From Lutraria lutraria (lineage: Eukaryota > Mollusca > Bivalvia > Venerida > Mactridae): a DNA stretch of 64,000 nt. The notes under the pieces were generated by a model. It did no database searches. It was not told the origin of the DNA and saw only the letters and a list, made by a program, of their open reading frames with translations. Within the stretch, counting starts at the first letter, position 1. Every line of letters starts with the position of its first letter. This document shows positions 36,601 through 47,415 of the stretch, in pieces. Made by a program: the position numbers and the translations under genes. The stretch lies in NCBI GenBank assembly GCA_964023205.1, contig OZ026842.1, positions 6,238,408 through 6,302,407 of the forward strand, written 5' to 3'.

Positions 36601-39600
36601 ATGGGAGAATAAGTAGAATAAGTTGGACACTGCATAAATTGTAGTTATGCATTTTTTCTCAATTTTGATTAAAACACCGCGAAAATTCCCAATCCCAAGG
36701 TATGGGTCATATTCCCAAAATACCTAGAAAAAACCTGCAACACCTAAGATTGTCTCATTAGATTTTGAAGATTTACAAAAATATTGACCATGATCATCCA
36801 ATCTGCAGGATCTACAGTGAAATCATATTCCAGTTATATGGTACATTATTTCCACATGTAGAAATGTATCATGTCCACAGTACTGAATTAAGTAAAGACT
36901 TAACACAGATATCCAGGACAAGAAGTTAATATAGCACACACTTCCATAACATAGAAAACACAACTTCTACATCATGAACAGGTGCGCAAAAACACCATAA
37001 CATCAAAACAACAATAGTGTAAGAATATCCGTACAATAACACCATTATATCAATACAACAGTAGCGTAATGATATATTTCTTAAGATTCAACAATATAAT
37101 GGGTCTGAAAAAATAACTTAAGATGACATTCAATGAAAAACAAATGATAACCTACCCAAGAGGAAATGTTTATAAGAATCCACCATGAGCTTCTATGTAG
37201 GATAAGGATATCTCACCCGAGGGGTCGGATTTTAACCAGGGACGAGGCTTGCCGAGTTCCCTTGTTAAAATTCCGACCCCGAGGGTGAGATATCCTTATC
37301 CTACATAGACTGTCTCATGATGGATTATTTTTCTCCCACTCATTTTGAGAAAATACAAAACCCTCATGACAACATCGATAAATTGGTAAAAATCTACTTT
37401 TTTACCTTATCGTTTATCACATTCAAAAGTTGCACAGCTGAAGAGAACGGTATTTTAAAGTACATACTAAAAGTATGTACCAAACAATTTCCCAGCGTAC
37501 AGCCTTCTCCAGTGTGGTTGAATTAATTTATAGTTTAAAAATGTGAAGGTCGCATTTCGTCATCACGAGTGTATGAATACACAAAGTGTAAACAAATAGT
37601 GAATAAACGACAATGTAAACAATATACATTTATTGTGTAACTATTTATGTCATGAGACACATCCAATAAAACAGTATTTAAATCAATAAAACAACATGTG
37701 TTTTGAATATTGAACAGTTAACTGCAACCGTTAGGAACTATTTGATAACGCGACAGTCTTCTTCACTATGAATGCGTAACAAGTCACAAAAGTTTAACGG
37801 GCGTGCGACTTTCACTCAGAATCAGAGTCGCTTGACACAATTATTCTTCGTCGTTTCGGATTAGGTTGACTGTAGAAGTTAATGTTAAATGTGCAGTTCT
37901 TCATCATACTGCCGGCGAACATGCCTTCAACGACACTTGTGTTTTATTTTTATTTTACAAGACTGATTGTGAACGCATGTTTGGACGAACCTGCATTTCT
38001 CTCGGCCTAGATGGAGAACGAACTTGTTCACGATGTAATTCAACCTGATTCATTGGATCAATAGAGCTTGTGGAGGGTGGATACGTAATACTGAAAACTA
38101 TCTTACATGAGTAAAAGTGGGAGAATATAAAATTCCACTAATGCGTGTTTACTATGCAGACGTAGTAGTAGTAAAAGTAGTCCCGTGAAGGTCGGAATGA
38201 ACTCACGTGCGGTGGTCGCTCATGTAAGAAAGATGTTGCTAATGTAAGATAGGATTTTCTTATATGAGCTGAAAACCTATCTTACATGAGTAAAAGTGGG
38301 AGAATAAAATATTCAAAGATTATTAACACTTTTGATCATAAATTTTCTGATGTGATGGAAGAATTATTGATTTAGAAATAACAATTGTTGTAGACCACAG
38401 GTACTTGACACAAAATCCAAATTTTGACTCCTAATTTTACCTATACCTAACAATAAGGGAAGGTACCAAATGATTATTCATGTTAAACTGCATTAAAAAA
38501 TGATCAGATAACTATTTTCCTCTTGTAGTTGACAGAAGGAAGGTTTTTACCTATGCATCACAACTTCTTTTTTGTGGCAGGTTGCCCAACTATATACTTT
38601 GTGAAGGAAACTCTCTAAAACCAGGTTGTCCCTCAAAAGACTTAAAGAAGGAGAAAAACGCTTTCGGGCAGGGGGCAACCCACTAATTCGAAGACTGCAA
38701 CACAGGAAACATGGGACAAAGTTTCACCAAACAACACAAGTTTAGACACATGTCATTTTCGACATCCTCTATAGGTATCGCTTCAAAACAGTATCTGGTC
38801 GATTTCAATATCAAACAGTAACTGTATGAGTTCATGATTCGGACCTTACAATATGTAATATTCTTCGATAATAAAACTAAATGAAGTTGGTCAAGGAATA
38901 GCGAAAACAATGTATCGATGTCCACAGTACTGAATTAAGTACAGACTTAACACAGATATCCAGGACAGGAAGTTAATATAGCACACACTTCCATAACATA
39001 GAAAACACAACTTCTACATCATGAACAGGTGCGCAATGGAACGAAAGAACAATCATGCAGTGCTATTTGTTTAAGTACAAAAATCAAATGTGATATATGT
39101 TTTCAACTGCAGCAAATAATAACTGGTCTTAAAACTTAGCTAATATATTTTTTTTAAATTGACCAATAAATCATAAACACAATCACAGCAATATGACAAG
39201 TACTAAGCAACAAAAAGATGAGAGCCATATGATCCAGGGTTCTCAATATGTTTGTGTCCAACAGGCCCAAAAGCTAGACTAACAGGGGGGTCTGGGCATT
39301 TTCTAGCAATATTTTATAAACTTTTGAGATTCCTAACAGGCCCAAACACATTTCTAAGCGGCTAAATTGGCCTGCAGCCTGCTGTTATTGAGAACCCTGC
39401 CGTATCTGACATGACTTTATTGACAGTTAATCAACAAAATAATGATAACAAAACATTGATCCAAACCTTTTCGTCTTGAATGCCAGACCTGACTCGGCGA
39501 AGTTCAGCCATTTGACCTCCGACCCCAAGTAAAAGTCCAAGATGTACACACATGGTACGAATGTAAGTACCCGCCTCACAGCTGACCCAGAAAACACCTA

Positions 39601-42600
39601 GAGGTCAACAGGAGACAAGTTAGCACTTGGTTAATGTAGCTGTACATACATATTTCATGTATAGTCAGCATTTATGTATAAGGTAAATGGTGAAAACAAT
39701 GAATAACGGCACAAGTAATTTCAAAAGTTAAATAAATTTTAACAGTATTGGATGAATCTACAGACTAAGCGAAAGGCATAAAAATCTGCCAGACATTCGT
39801 TCTGACAAACTTGAAAATTCAGTCAGACCGAAAGAAATCTATCCGACCGATTGCGAAAGTAGTAAACAAGTATAAATGCGTATACATCAGGTAAATAAGT
39901 CGCCGGACAGCTGGACCGATGAGATAAGATTCTTTATCGGACCAACACGCAATATAGCGGACAAGCCCTACAGTCTGGCGTCGCCGGACAGCTGGACCGA
40001 TGAGATAAGATTCTTAATCGGACCAACACGCAATATAGCAGACAAGCCCTACAGTCTGGCTCCTTTCACAAAGTCCTAACAAGCATGCAATATATTATGC
40101 AACAACAACATTTTCATGTGAACAAATGATATGTGAGTGATGAATGTGAACATGGTAATTTAAACAAGTCAATTGATTACAACTAGACAACAGGTCGTAA
40201 AATACCAACATAAGGCTATCAAACCAGTTGAGTATCTCAAGCATTTATCATGTATTTTTAAATGGCCCATTCGTAAACTATAGACATTTCAGAGCCGCCC
40301 CAGAGAGAGAGAGAGAGGTGGGAGATGATACATGAGAGTCGAGCATCTATATCCCTACTCTTATTGTGAATAATACTTCCTGATTCTTTATCGTGCTCGG
40401 TGTAAAGCACCGATACACGCCTCGCCCTTTTCACCCCTACCTCATGCACAGGAAAGATTTGATGTGTCAATTGAATGAAGACTTAACACATTAGAAAGTT
40501 GCCATTAATATGCCTGGCAAAATAAAATAACAATTAATAGACAAAACTAGAGCTGTCACAGAGGAGACCAATACCCCCCGCCGCACTTTGACACTAATAC
40601 TGCAATTGTACACTGTACGGCTAAGTTCAGGGGGACATAACTCTGCAATGAGTGAATCACTGGGCATGAAAATTATGTCTTGTACATCTACACTTCATGG
40701 AGAGAACATATTTCAAGTTTCATTGCAATGGCTTAAAAAATGTGGAAGTATTTCGCTCCACAAACTTTATGCTGACGGACGGACGGACCAACCAACGACC
40801 AACCGACAGAGTAACTCCAATATACCCACTCTCAAACTTCGTTTGCGGGGGTATAACAATCACTGGCTGAGATCAGCGACTTACCCATAGCATCCTTCTT
40901 GTTATATTCTAACATTTTTACGTCATAAACTGTCCTGATTCTCAACTGTCTTTTAACAGCGGATATCAAAGGAGGACGTTGAAACAATGCACCTTGAAGC
41001 ATCTCCAAATTCTAAAACAATCAAAAATCAACAAATGGTACTAATTTAAAAATCTCTTCAGTAAACATTTTAGTAAATATTATACATTTATCTAACCTAC
41101 AATCTACAAATCTTAAAATTCTTATAATCCACATTATTCAGATTGATTTCAAGGCAAATTCACGCAAATTTCAATCAAAGTACTGAAAGTACTCATGGAA
41201 ACTGAACTTTATAGACTTGCACCGCAACATCGAATGGGAACCAGTTTAATAATTGCATGGCGAAAGTAAGAAAACATACTTTGGTCCACATTAAAACTGG
41301 AAAGGTAAACTATCGTTCTGTTTCCAAAAACAGGTACAAGTAAATTCATGACCAAATGGAATTGAAAAATTGTACTAAAATAATGTGCAAACCTCAAACA
41401 CAGCATGTGAATGAGTAAATAATTTCAACAGTTTGTCGAAGTACAATTAAGAATTACCTGTAAGACTTTCTTCTCATCCTCCACAACACTGTGTAATCTG
41501 AATATACAAACATATTCTTTTCCAGCTCCTTGCTGAGATTTCACGAGCCTCGTGGCCCTTTCTATACAGACAATGAGGCAACCAGTAACTTTAGGATCCA
41601 GTGTACCGCTGTGTCCGGTTTTGTTAACACGCAAAATGCGCTTCACCCACGCCACAACTTCATGAGAAGATGGATTGGATGGCTTGTCAAGATTTAAAAA
41701 TCCACTCCTAAAAGATTATAAATTCATGAAAACATGACGAAAATGTACATAAATATCAAAATGAGGAAATATTTGTTTATTACAATTAATTGATGGCCCA
41801 TCCTAAACAAAATAAAAGAAATATTGATTCATCAAAGCAAACACAATAATTTGATACAATTGTGTTACATAAATGTAGTAAATATTTACAAGAAGTGCTC
41901 ACGAAACACAAATGCCCCCTAAAGGCCAACTGGATAGTAGGACCTTGAACTTTGACGTACTGACCTGAAAATTAATAGGGGCCTTCTACATGTGATATCC
42001 AACCTCCCAACCAATTCTGAGGAGCTTAGGCCCAATAGTTATTTCCCGGACAAGGTTTTGTTACGGGCAGACTGATCTACATGTGCAAAGCAATACACCC
42101 CCCAACAATATGTAACATAACATTCCATATGATTGTACGAGCATGAAGAATAAAAATAAATTATAAAAAAAAAGCAATACACCCCCCTTTTCTTTGAAAG
42201 GGGGCATAATTAATAAACAACCAATTATACACCAAAGCAGTACATGAATAATTACAATTCCTCCTAAAAAAACACTTACTTGACATATTCTTCAATGGGA
42301 CGTTTAAGAGGAGAACAGCCTGTGGGTATAGGGGTGTACTTCCCTGTCTTGACATTCAGTTTGTCAAAATTCTGAAGAAGAAAGAATTTGTCATAATCAA
42401 AACAGCAAAAATGTAACCAAAATGAAAATTTAAGTTCATGTTTCATCAACAAATAGGCTTTAAAGAAAATCATGTAAGTTATGGACAGTTTAATAAAGGT
42501 AGCCTCAATAGTAGTACCATTGGCACCAAAACATAAATTTGCACTGATGTTAAGAGTAAATGGAGTAATGGATTCACATAAAAGACAGGGCTTTTTTTCC

Positions 42601-43871
42601 TTCTATAACTCTCAAAATTTGGCCAAACATCGTGCTTGAATTTCCCAAAATGAAACGCTTGGGCCCCTCCCCATTTTTTGGAAAAAAGGCCAGGGCTGAA
42701 AGATGATTTACCTTTAACAGTAGTGGCCATTCTGATGTTTCTAGTTTTTGCACCTCTGATGAAGGCTGAATAAGAAAACTTTCTGAATGTTGAGTCTCCT
42801 GGAAAATGCAAATAAATTAGATACACATTTTAAGACTGTAACAAAAACACTCAAAATATCAATTAAACAAAAAGAAACTCTGTTTAACAATCTTATCAAA
42901 TCAGAATTCAGATTTGCCGCTGTATGAATAATAATGAGCTAAATAGCTTCATTCGTTATACTAGAAGTGGAAAATTAATTAGTCCCAACAAAAAATTGCT
43001 AGTCAAAACAGATGAGAAATTTGTTCCAACAAGTCCAGTGGAGTGACACACTTCACATACTGAACTGATATTTGAATACAAACTAAACTCACAGCAACAT
43101 CCACTCCCTTGCTCTTCTTTTTCTTGTGACCTGAAATGAACAAACCGAATTGTAAATGACAAAAACTGAAATGCAACATTGAGGATTAACAATTTCATTT
43201 ATCTGTTGTTTAATGACCTTTTAACAGCTAGTGTCATTTGAGAGCAAACCCTTACCAGTGTTTACCTGTGATTTTCAGATTCTGGACAAAGTATTTGGCT
43301 CAGTACAGTAGTTGGGACACTTGAGTACTAGTAGACTATTTATCAGGAATTCTTGTCAATAATTATTATGTATTAAAGCTATTGAATATAAAAACACTGG
43401 TATGCATGTATTAGTTCTATCTGATAGAACGATACAGGAATATCTAGCATCAAAATCACTCCAAAAAGAAACGTCCAATCTAACATTATAAAATCCACGC
43501 TCTTCAATCCAAATTCGATTCCATAAATGGTTTAATTAAACAATTGACAATGGCGATAAAACACAAACTAAAGTTAAGACAGGCATGCATTTAACATTTA
43601 ATATCAAATTCATAGCATGACTCGATCATTTAACTCCATAAATTGGCATAATATTTTCGTGATTCCGTGACCATGCCGAGATTTAAACACCACGTGGTTG
43701 GCCGCTGTATTTAACATGAAATTAAATCAATATTGAAACGAATACGTGAATCAGAATTGCTGTCTGAATAAGAATCAGTTGCATATTAATTAAATGTGAT
43801 CAAAACGCACACCCGACAACAACAGAGACATTGACAACATAAACACAATGTTTTAACTTACTGCCTTCCAT
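30699..43871 (-). CDS. DKC1: Dyskerin, H/ACA snoRNP pseudouridine synthase
   Basis: Fourteen coding exons join in frame (1512 nt, 503 residues plus TGA; human has 514): 43862-43871, 43093-43130, 42712-42798, 42280-42371, 41458-41707, 40885-41011, 39467-39597, 36176-36319, 35285-35405, 34494-34612, 33467-33555, 33061-33148, 30977-31117, 30699-30773. All introns are GT-AG. In order: Lys-rich N-terminus; DKCLD region ([16 protein letters not shown]); TruB catalytic domain with [11 protein letters not shown], Asp113 being the expected catalytic Asp; [18 protein letters not shown] domain from about residue 285 ([33 protein letters not shown]); acidic/Lys-rich tail with K-runs as nuclear/nucleolar signals. 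It catalyses uridine-to-pseudouridine conversion guided by box H/ACA RNAs, with NOP10, NHP2 and GAR1, in nucleoli and Cajal bodies. In vertebrates it also stabilises telomerase RNA. The start has a strong context (caaaATGG). Its introns host predicted H/ACA snoRNAs. Confidence 0.97.
31230..31530 (+). mobile_element. LINE ORF2 C-terminal remnant, antisense to dyskerin
   Basis: The plus strand, reading through several stops, gives [16 protein letters not shown], then [17 protein letters not shown] and [10 protein letters not shown]. This pattern (WxGHxLRMP, then RRT..E...SW, then W...V.ALCS) is that of the C-terminal tail of many non-LTR retrotransposon reverse transcriptases. Stops and shifts show it is dead. 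It lies in dyskerin intron 12. Confidence 0.55.
31587..31764. mobile_element. MITE cagggttctcaata, copy 1
   Basis: The 178-bp element has inverted ends cagggttctcaataa and ttattgagaaccctg. The interior includes ggcccaaaagctagactaac and ctaaattggcctgcagcctg. Further copies are at 32095-32278 and 39235-39399, all in dyskerin introns. Confidence 0.75.
31956..32086 (-). ncRNA. Box H/ACA snoRNA, family I, copy A
   Basis: Read on the minus (dyskerin-coding) strand, a first hairpin is closed by AGCAC/GTGCT (about 32086 down to 32028). It is followed by an H-box match AGAGGA. A second hairpin has its base closed by ATCCC/GGGAT and an inner CCCAC/GTGG pair. The RNA then ends ACA-TTA, placing ACA three bases from the 3' end. 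Length is 131 nt. The hairpin-hinge-hairpin-tail layout is that of pseudouridylation guides. Host introns in dyskerin genes carry H/ACA snoRNAs in vertebrates too. The named snoRNA and the target uridine were not identified. Confidence 0.75.
32095..32278. mobile_element. MITE cagggttctcaata, copy 2
   Basis: The same ends as copy 1 bound this 184-bp copy, which contains a run of G from 32154 to 32167. It is part of the tandemly duplicated block. Confidence 0.75.
32460..32589 (-). ncRNA. Box H/ACA snoRNA, family I, copy B
   Basis: This is the second copy in the same intron. It keeps AGCAC/GTGCT, the AGAGGA hinge, the second hairpin and ACA-TTT at the 3' end. Against copy A it has one base deleted in an A/T run of the second hairpin and a substitution after the hinge, both outside the stem bases. 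Length is 130 nt. Whether both copies in one intron are processed is not known; usually one snoRNA per intron is released by debranching and trimming. Confidence 0.7.
32610..32777. mobile_element. Palindromic MITE (acaacctct family), copy 2
   Basis: The ends tacagtacaacttctgtaga and tctggagagtttgtactgta are inverted repeats, with inner gagcaac and gttgctc pairs. It is homologous to the elements at 8646 and 63466. Confidence 0.7.
33775..34430 (+). repeat. Dispersed repeat copy 2 with a tandem 3' part
   Basis: The left part (33775-34090) matches 22655-22990. From about 34085 a unit of roughly 125-140 bp containing cggacac(a/t)gggccgcagcctgtggtc, cccaggaaaatgaaggaaat and gcccataatat is repeated about three times up to 34430. 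It lies in dyskerin intron 10. Confidence 0.65.
35626..35867 (+). mobile_element. tRNA-derived SINE with 10-bp target duplication
   Basis: The 242-bp element starts tcagacctgtctccatggtc and has a head with a good B box (gggttcgagccc) and the body gagaaagtaggccgttgctg. It ends ggcgtaaaactcaaacaaac, an A/C-rich tail. The perfect duplication aagggagtaa flanks it (35616-35625 and 35868-35877). It interrupts the flank of snoRNA copy C. Confidence 0.85.
35937..36067 (-). ncRNA. Box H/ACA snoRNA, family I, copy C
   Basis: Within its 131 nt this copy is identical to copy A apart from the last few bases (ACA-TTT). It has the same two hairpins, AGAGGA hinge and ACA tail. It lies in dyskerin intron 8, beginning about 108 nt after the 5' splice site of exon 8. 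Flanking text downstream of it (tagactaa, accagcatactggatcacac) also matches the intron-12 copies, so duplication involved DNA beyond the RNA. Confidence 0.78.
36413..36745 (+). repeat. Dispersed repeat paired with 58400-58710
   Basis: The text gcgattttatagccgaaatt through tcccaaggtatgggtcatat recurs nearly unchanged in the same orientation at 58400-58710 in the right-hand transporter gene. It includes tcactattggtagtaaatac. Near-identity over some 300 bp suggests recent spread. Confidence 0.7.
36862..36989 (-). ncRNA. Box H/ACA snoRNA, family II, copy 1
   Basis: On the minus strand a first hairpin is closed by GCGCAC/GTGTGC with an inner TTTTC/GGAA pair. A hinge ATATTA matches the H box (ANANNA). 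A second hairpin is closed by TGTCC/GGACA with a perfect inner TTAAGT/ACTTAA stem. ACA then sits three bases from the end (TACA-TTT). Length is about 128 nt. It lies in dyskerin intron 7. The RNA class is inferred from these features; target and family name are unknown. Confidence 0.68.
37182..37320. mobile_element. Long palindrome in dyskerin intron 7
   Basis: Arms of about 45 bp are almost perfectly complementary: tctatgtaggataaggatat, ctcacccgagg on the left against cgagggtgag, atatccttatcctacataga on the right. They surround a short loop with gacgaggcttgccgagttcc. The outer text catgag and ctcatg adds to the arms. The sequence to about 37690 (ending catgagacacatccaat) may belong to the same element. 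Confidence 0.6.
38085..38310. repeat. Short repeat pair tcttacatgagtaaaagtgg
   Basis: The text gaaaactatcttacatgagt with aaaagtgggagaat occurs at 38092 and again at about 38271. Between them tcatgtaagaaagatg and taatgtaagatagg run in the opposite sense, giving a small inverted/direct mosaic. No gene is apparent. Confidence 0.5.
38908..39036 (-). ncRNA. Box H/ACA snoRNA, family II, copy 2
   Basis: This nearly identical second copy in the same intron differs by two substitutions over the 117-bp core. One falls in the terminal loop of the second hairpin and the other beside the hinge, so all stems are kept. The ACA tail reads ACA-TTG. Homology to copy 1 begins and stops close to the predicted RNA ends, unlike family I where the flanks match too. 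This suggests copying via RNA or a very tight duplication. Confidence 0.65.
39235..39399. mobile_element. MITE cagggttctcaata, copy 3
   Basis: The ends are ccagggttctcaata and tattgagaaccctg, and the interior is the same as in the intron-12 copies. It lies 68 bp from dyskerin exon 7. Confidence 0.75.
39900..40061 (+). repeat. 81-bp tandem duplication
   Basis: The text tcgccggacagctggaccga through acaagccctacagtctggcg is present twice in direct succession, at 39900-39980 and 39981-40061, with two or so differences. Each unit has an inner dyad (gataagattcttta tcggac). It is in dyskerin intron 6. Confidence 0.85.
40549..40860 (+). repeat. Interspersed repeat, inverted relative of 26972-27194
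   Basis: It runs from agagctgtcacagaggagac, through gggggacataactctgcaat and aagtttcattgcaatggct, to the ggacggacggaccaacc run. The reverse complement is found in TCTP intron 5. The protein-like reading of this region is a repeat artefact. It is in dyskerin intron 6. Confidence 0.65.
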
Positions 43872-43882
43872 TTTGAAAACAA

Positions 43883-43888
43883 CACGTG
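43883..43888. promoter_or_regulatory. CACGTG E-box at the dyskerin start
   Basis: A palindromic CACGTG lies 12 bp upstream of the dyskerin ATG, in the 5'UTR or core promoter. The surrounding 40 bp (gcgcggatggac, ccggtgcggg) is the most GC-rich stretch of the area. CACGTG is bound by MYC/MAX- and USF-type factors, and dyskerin is a known MYC target in vertebrates. A role here is inferred from position only. Confidence 0.4.
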
Positions 43889-45044
43889 CGACTGCGCGGA
43901 TGGACAGACCGGTGCGGGTGTAAAAATTATACAAACATGAAAAATGAACAAGGTTAAAAACCACTAAAACTTTATCCGCTGTTTTTCAGACGTAATTTAA
44001 ATGACAGCAATGACCTATATACACTATGTGTACATATAAGTCCTTGATGTCAGGGAGAGGGACTAGCAGACAATTTTGAACACATAAAATGGATTTCTTA
44101 AAGTAAGTTACAACCAGAGACATAGATACCAGAGATAGGCAACTTAAAATATGACTTGTGACATCATTTCGTAAATCTGTATAACAGGTAAAATAACATA
44201 CATAAAAAAATATACATTTTCTGAAAGTTTAAACATTTGACCTCTGCTTGATATAGTATTATGTTATATTTCTCAGTTAATTTTTAGCTATACGTATACC
44301 TCTATCTAGAATGTAATCGGCCTGAAAAAAATTGGTACCAGTAGATATTTTTTAAATAAAGATGTAGTATAAACAGGATGTAATAAAGCTATCAGTCAAA
44401 ATTGATATTTGAAAAACTCAGCAGCTATAGTTTAAATAATAAACTTTAAGAAAATGTAAAATCTATCATATATCAATAGGTAAGAAGTTTTAAATGCTAC
44501 AAATTCAGCAATTTTTTTTTGGGGGGGGGGGAATAATTTAGTCGCACGCGCTATAATAAAATTAACATAGGTAATAATTGAATTGGCTTAAGATTTTTGA
44601 AGATAAGATTTATTTTGGCATAAGGTGCATACATGGTAAATATAACAACATGTAGTGAAACATAACACAAATATGAGTATTATCGCCATGACATGCACAG
44701 CAACACTAAGAATAACATAAAAAGGGTAAACCTTATTTTCAAGTGCTGGTGGCATGACATAGAGAGGCAATGATAACGTTAACAGTGTTATAAAACTTAG
44801 TGTTAATTATCACAGAAAATATCACAAACAATAGTATCACAAGGTATTGTATCACATATTGACTTGGTATCATGTTAATATTATCACATACAATTAGCAG
44901 TTAGTAGACTAAATTAGATTTAATCATGACTACTTAAAGCAATAATAAAATCAAAATATAATTTAATTCAAGTTATCTAAAAAAATAGTGTTTCACAGCA
45001 AGCTTAAAAGCAGTAAACAGTTTAATACGAGTGCCACAGACCGG
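43889..45044. other. Upstream flank of dyskerin
   Basis: AT-rich sequence with no recognised exon. It holds a poly-T/poly-G run at 44512-44531. The minus-strand frame at 44588-44770 is hydrophobic but has no family resemblance and no splice context. Confidence 0.45.
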
Positions 45045-45045
45045 T

Positions 45046-46080
45046 TATCTATTCCACAGTGAACAACCTAAAAAGCATTTATGACTTTGATCTGTAGAAA
45101 TTGAAAAGGCACCCTTATTACAATGGCTTGTGTTATAACTATGAACATTTTCCTGCGAAATAAAATTGTCCCCCATATAAGTTGGGGCTAAACCAAGTTT
45201 GACTTTAAAAACATGACATAAAATGATCTGATCCAAGCGTTGTTTTACGGGTAAACAATTAAGCAGCCTGAAATGTTCTGCACCTATATGAGATCTACAG
45301 TTCATATTAAGTACAAATCACATTAACTTGTTTTCGTAGTTTGGGGCTTATTTTTCAAGACTTGTGTTAACACATATGGTACCAGATTGAACAGGAATAA
45401 TCAAAATGACACTGTATCAACGGCATGACCAATCACTGTTTAGTGTGTTGAGTAAGGTAATCCCTTTTTCTGTAAAGGAACTTTAACCTGACATTGGCAT
45501 TTTGAAGAATGCTACGAGCCATGGCCTCAAATGAAAGGTTTTGATTAAGTGCTAGTCTAGTCTGGATTACCTGCCCCTTGTCACTAAAATACTATAGTAC
45601 GACGGGAACCAGACTAGTGCTAGTACTTAACGGAAGATGTGGGTTTAATAACTGTACCATTACATGTGACCTTACACTTGGAGCCAAATAGATTAAACTC
45701 TGTTTTGACAAGGTGAAGTGACAGTTTGTTGTCAATTGACCACTAATTTATAAGATTCATATCATGAGATAAAAGTGCTTCGATCGACTTCAGACTTTAT
45801 CTTACCAGATACAAGAATACCAGAGTCATTGATCAGCATATGACAGAAGCTTATTTGTTTATGACTGCAGACATGAAACCATGTAAGGATCTCATTACCT
45901 AGGCCCGAAGCATGAAGTTTCATGTGAAATATGGTGTGCTCAACTGTGTCAAATGCCTTTTGTAAATCTATATGTATCATACTTACAATATTTCCTTTGT
46001 CCATTTCTAGTCTAATATGGTCAGTTAAATGTATCAAACATGTGCCAGTTGAAAAAACACTTCTAAAACCTGACTAAAAT
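45046..46080 (-). mobile_element. Degenerate non-LTR retrotransposon (reverse transcriptase)
   Basis: Reading leftwards from 46066: SGFRSVFSTGTCLIHLTDHI, then IHIDLQKAFDTVEHTIF, which is reverse transcriptase motif A (Asp-Leu-x-x-Ala-Phe-Asp). This is followed by LGNEILTWF and then breaks. From 45305 the C-terminal domain resumes: NCLPVKQRLDQIILCHVFK and LAPTYMGDNFI, typical of the post-RT thumb region. Stops upstream (before SGFRS), the missing palm motif (Y/F)xDD and a gap of about 450 bp in between show that it is dead. A small aactgg-type MITE fragment (about 45546-45620) lies in the gap. Confidence 0.8.
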
Positions 46081-46270
46081 TGATAAAATAACCACCTTTC
46101 TTTGAAGTAAGACTCAACTCGGTCATATATGTTCAACTCTCTCAACTTTTTTAGAAACACATTGCTTATTATTGAAACAGGTCTGTAATTTCCAACATGC
46201 GTATTGTCATTTATTTTGCAAATCTATCATCTATGTCTCTGGTACTTCATGCCACAACAAATATCAACCA

Positions 46271-47415
46271 GATCCCCTCGGATTTTACGACTAGGATGTA
46301 ATGAAATATCATTTATGAATTAATTACAATGTAATATAATTATGAAGAAATAGACGAACTATTTCGCTTATCTAGTCGATTTTATAACATTGTTTACATA
46401 AGCATTGGCAATTATTTCAAACAGACAATGACAAATGTTCTCAGGAAACGCTTCAGAAAATTAAGACAGTTACAGAATAAATATCTTGAAACAGCATCTA
46501 CGTACATTGTAATTACCTCCCTTATTGAAAAACAGAAAATTGGCTAGTGGTGTCATTTTTGTGTGTGGCAAGCTCCGAATTCAAATGTTAACATCCTTAT
46601 CAATACCTTTATTCAGTCATTAAACCTTTTGTAATGGACATGTAATGATAAATGAGAAATGATATCAGGAAGTGTTTGGGGACCGTGGGAAAATCTTTTT
46701 TGATCTGAATTTGGATTACCTCCCTTAGATATTAAAATCGTAGAGCACGAAGTCAAATGGGCACTTTTGTAGATTATTTTTACTTTATCATTATATCTCT
46801 GTTGTGTATAGTTTAAATGGTTTAATTGGTGCGTTAATAAGAATGCTTATATATATGTATTTGAATATGAAGCTTAAAGCTAAAAAAATGAAGCCGCATA
46901 TATATACATAGGGACACGTACGCACTGTTCTTATTGAGGTTATTTGGCAGGGTTGAAATCAGTATAAATTATAACATACAAGAAAACACGGATGCTGCTT
47001 TTTATTATTTCGTAATATGCGGTCGATTTTAAGCTATTCATGATTGTACAATTTATGAATGTTACTTTATTTGCAATTATCAGTTACGAATGTCTTTGTA
47101 CTTACGATTGAAATTACGTCGTTTTCGACGTCAAAACGGTCGTTTTTACGGTATTTAGAGTGCCTCTCTGAAAATACCTATCGCTCTATCAATTTATGTA
47201 GATATTTAATGAAATAAAAATTAAATAGCGGAGAATAAAATTACCTACGCGTAGGTATAAACTTGATGTTCATAACTAAATTATAAGTGCAAGTAAAACG
47301 AATTTAAATGTAAAGTTTAGTGGTTATGCAAAATATCAACCGGATCCCCTAGGATTTTATGACTAGGATGTAATGAAACATCATTTATGAATTGATATAA
47401 TTATGAAGAAATAGA
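46271..47415 (+). repeat. Direct repeats about 1.06 kb apart
   Basis: The text caaccagatcccctcggatt through aattatgaagaaatagacg (46268-46351) is repeated at 47336-47418 with few changes and a 14-bp length difference. The interval has no long open frame. It could be a decayed element with terminal direct repeats or a plain segmental duplication. Confidence 0.55.

Noticed and set aside
40588..40890. 100-codon frame in dyskerin intron 6
   Set aside because: It is an interspersed repeat whose reverse complement is in TCTP intron 5; the ggacggacgg run explains the frame's end.
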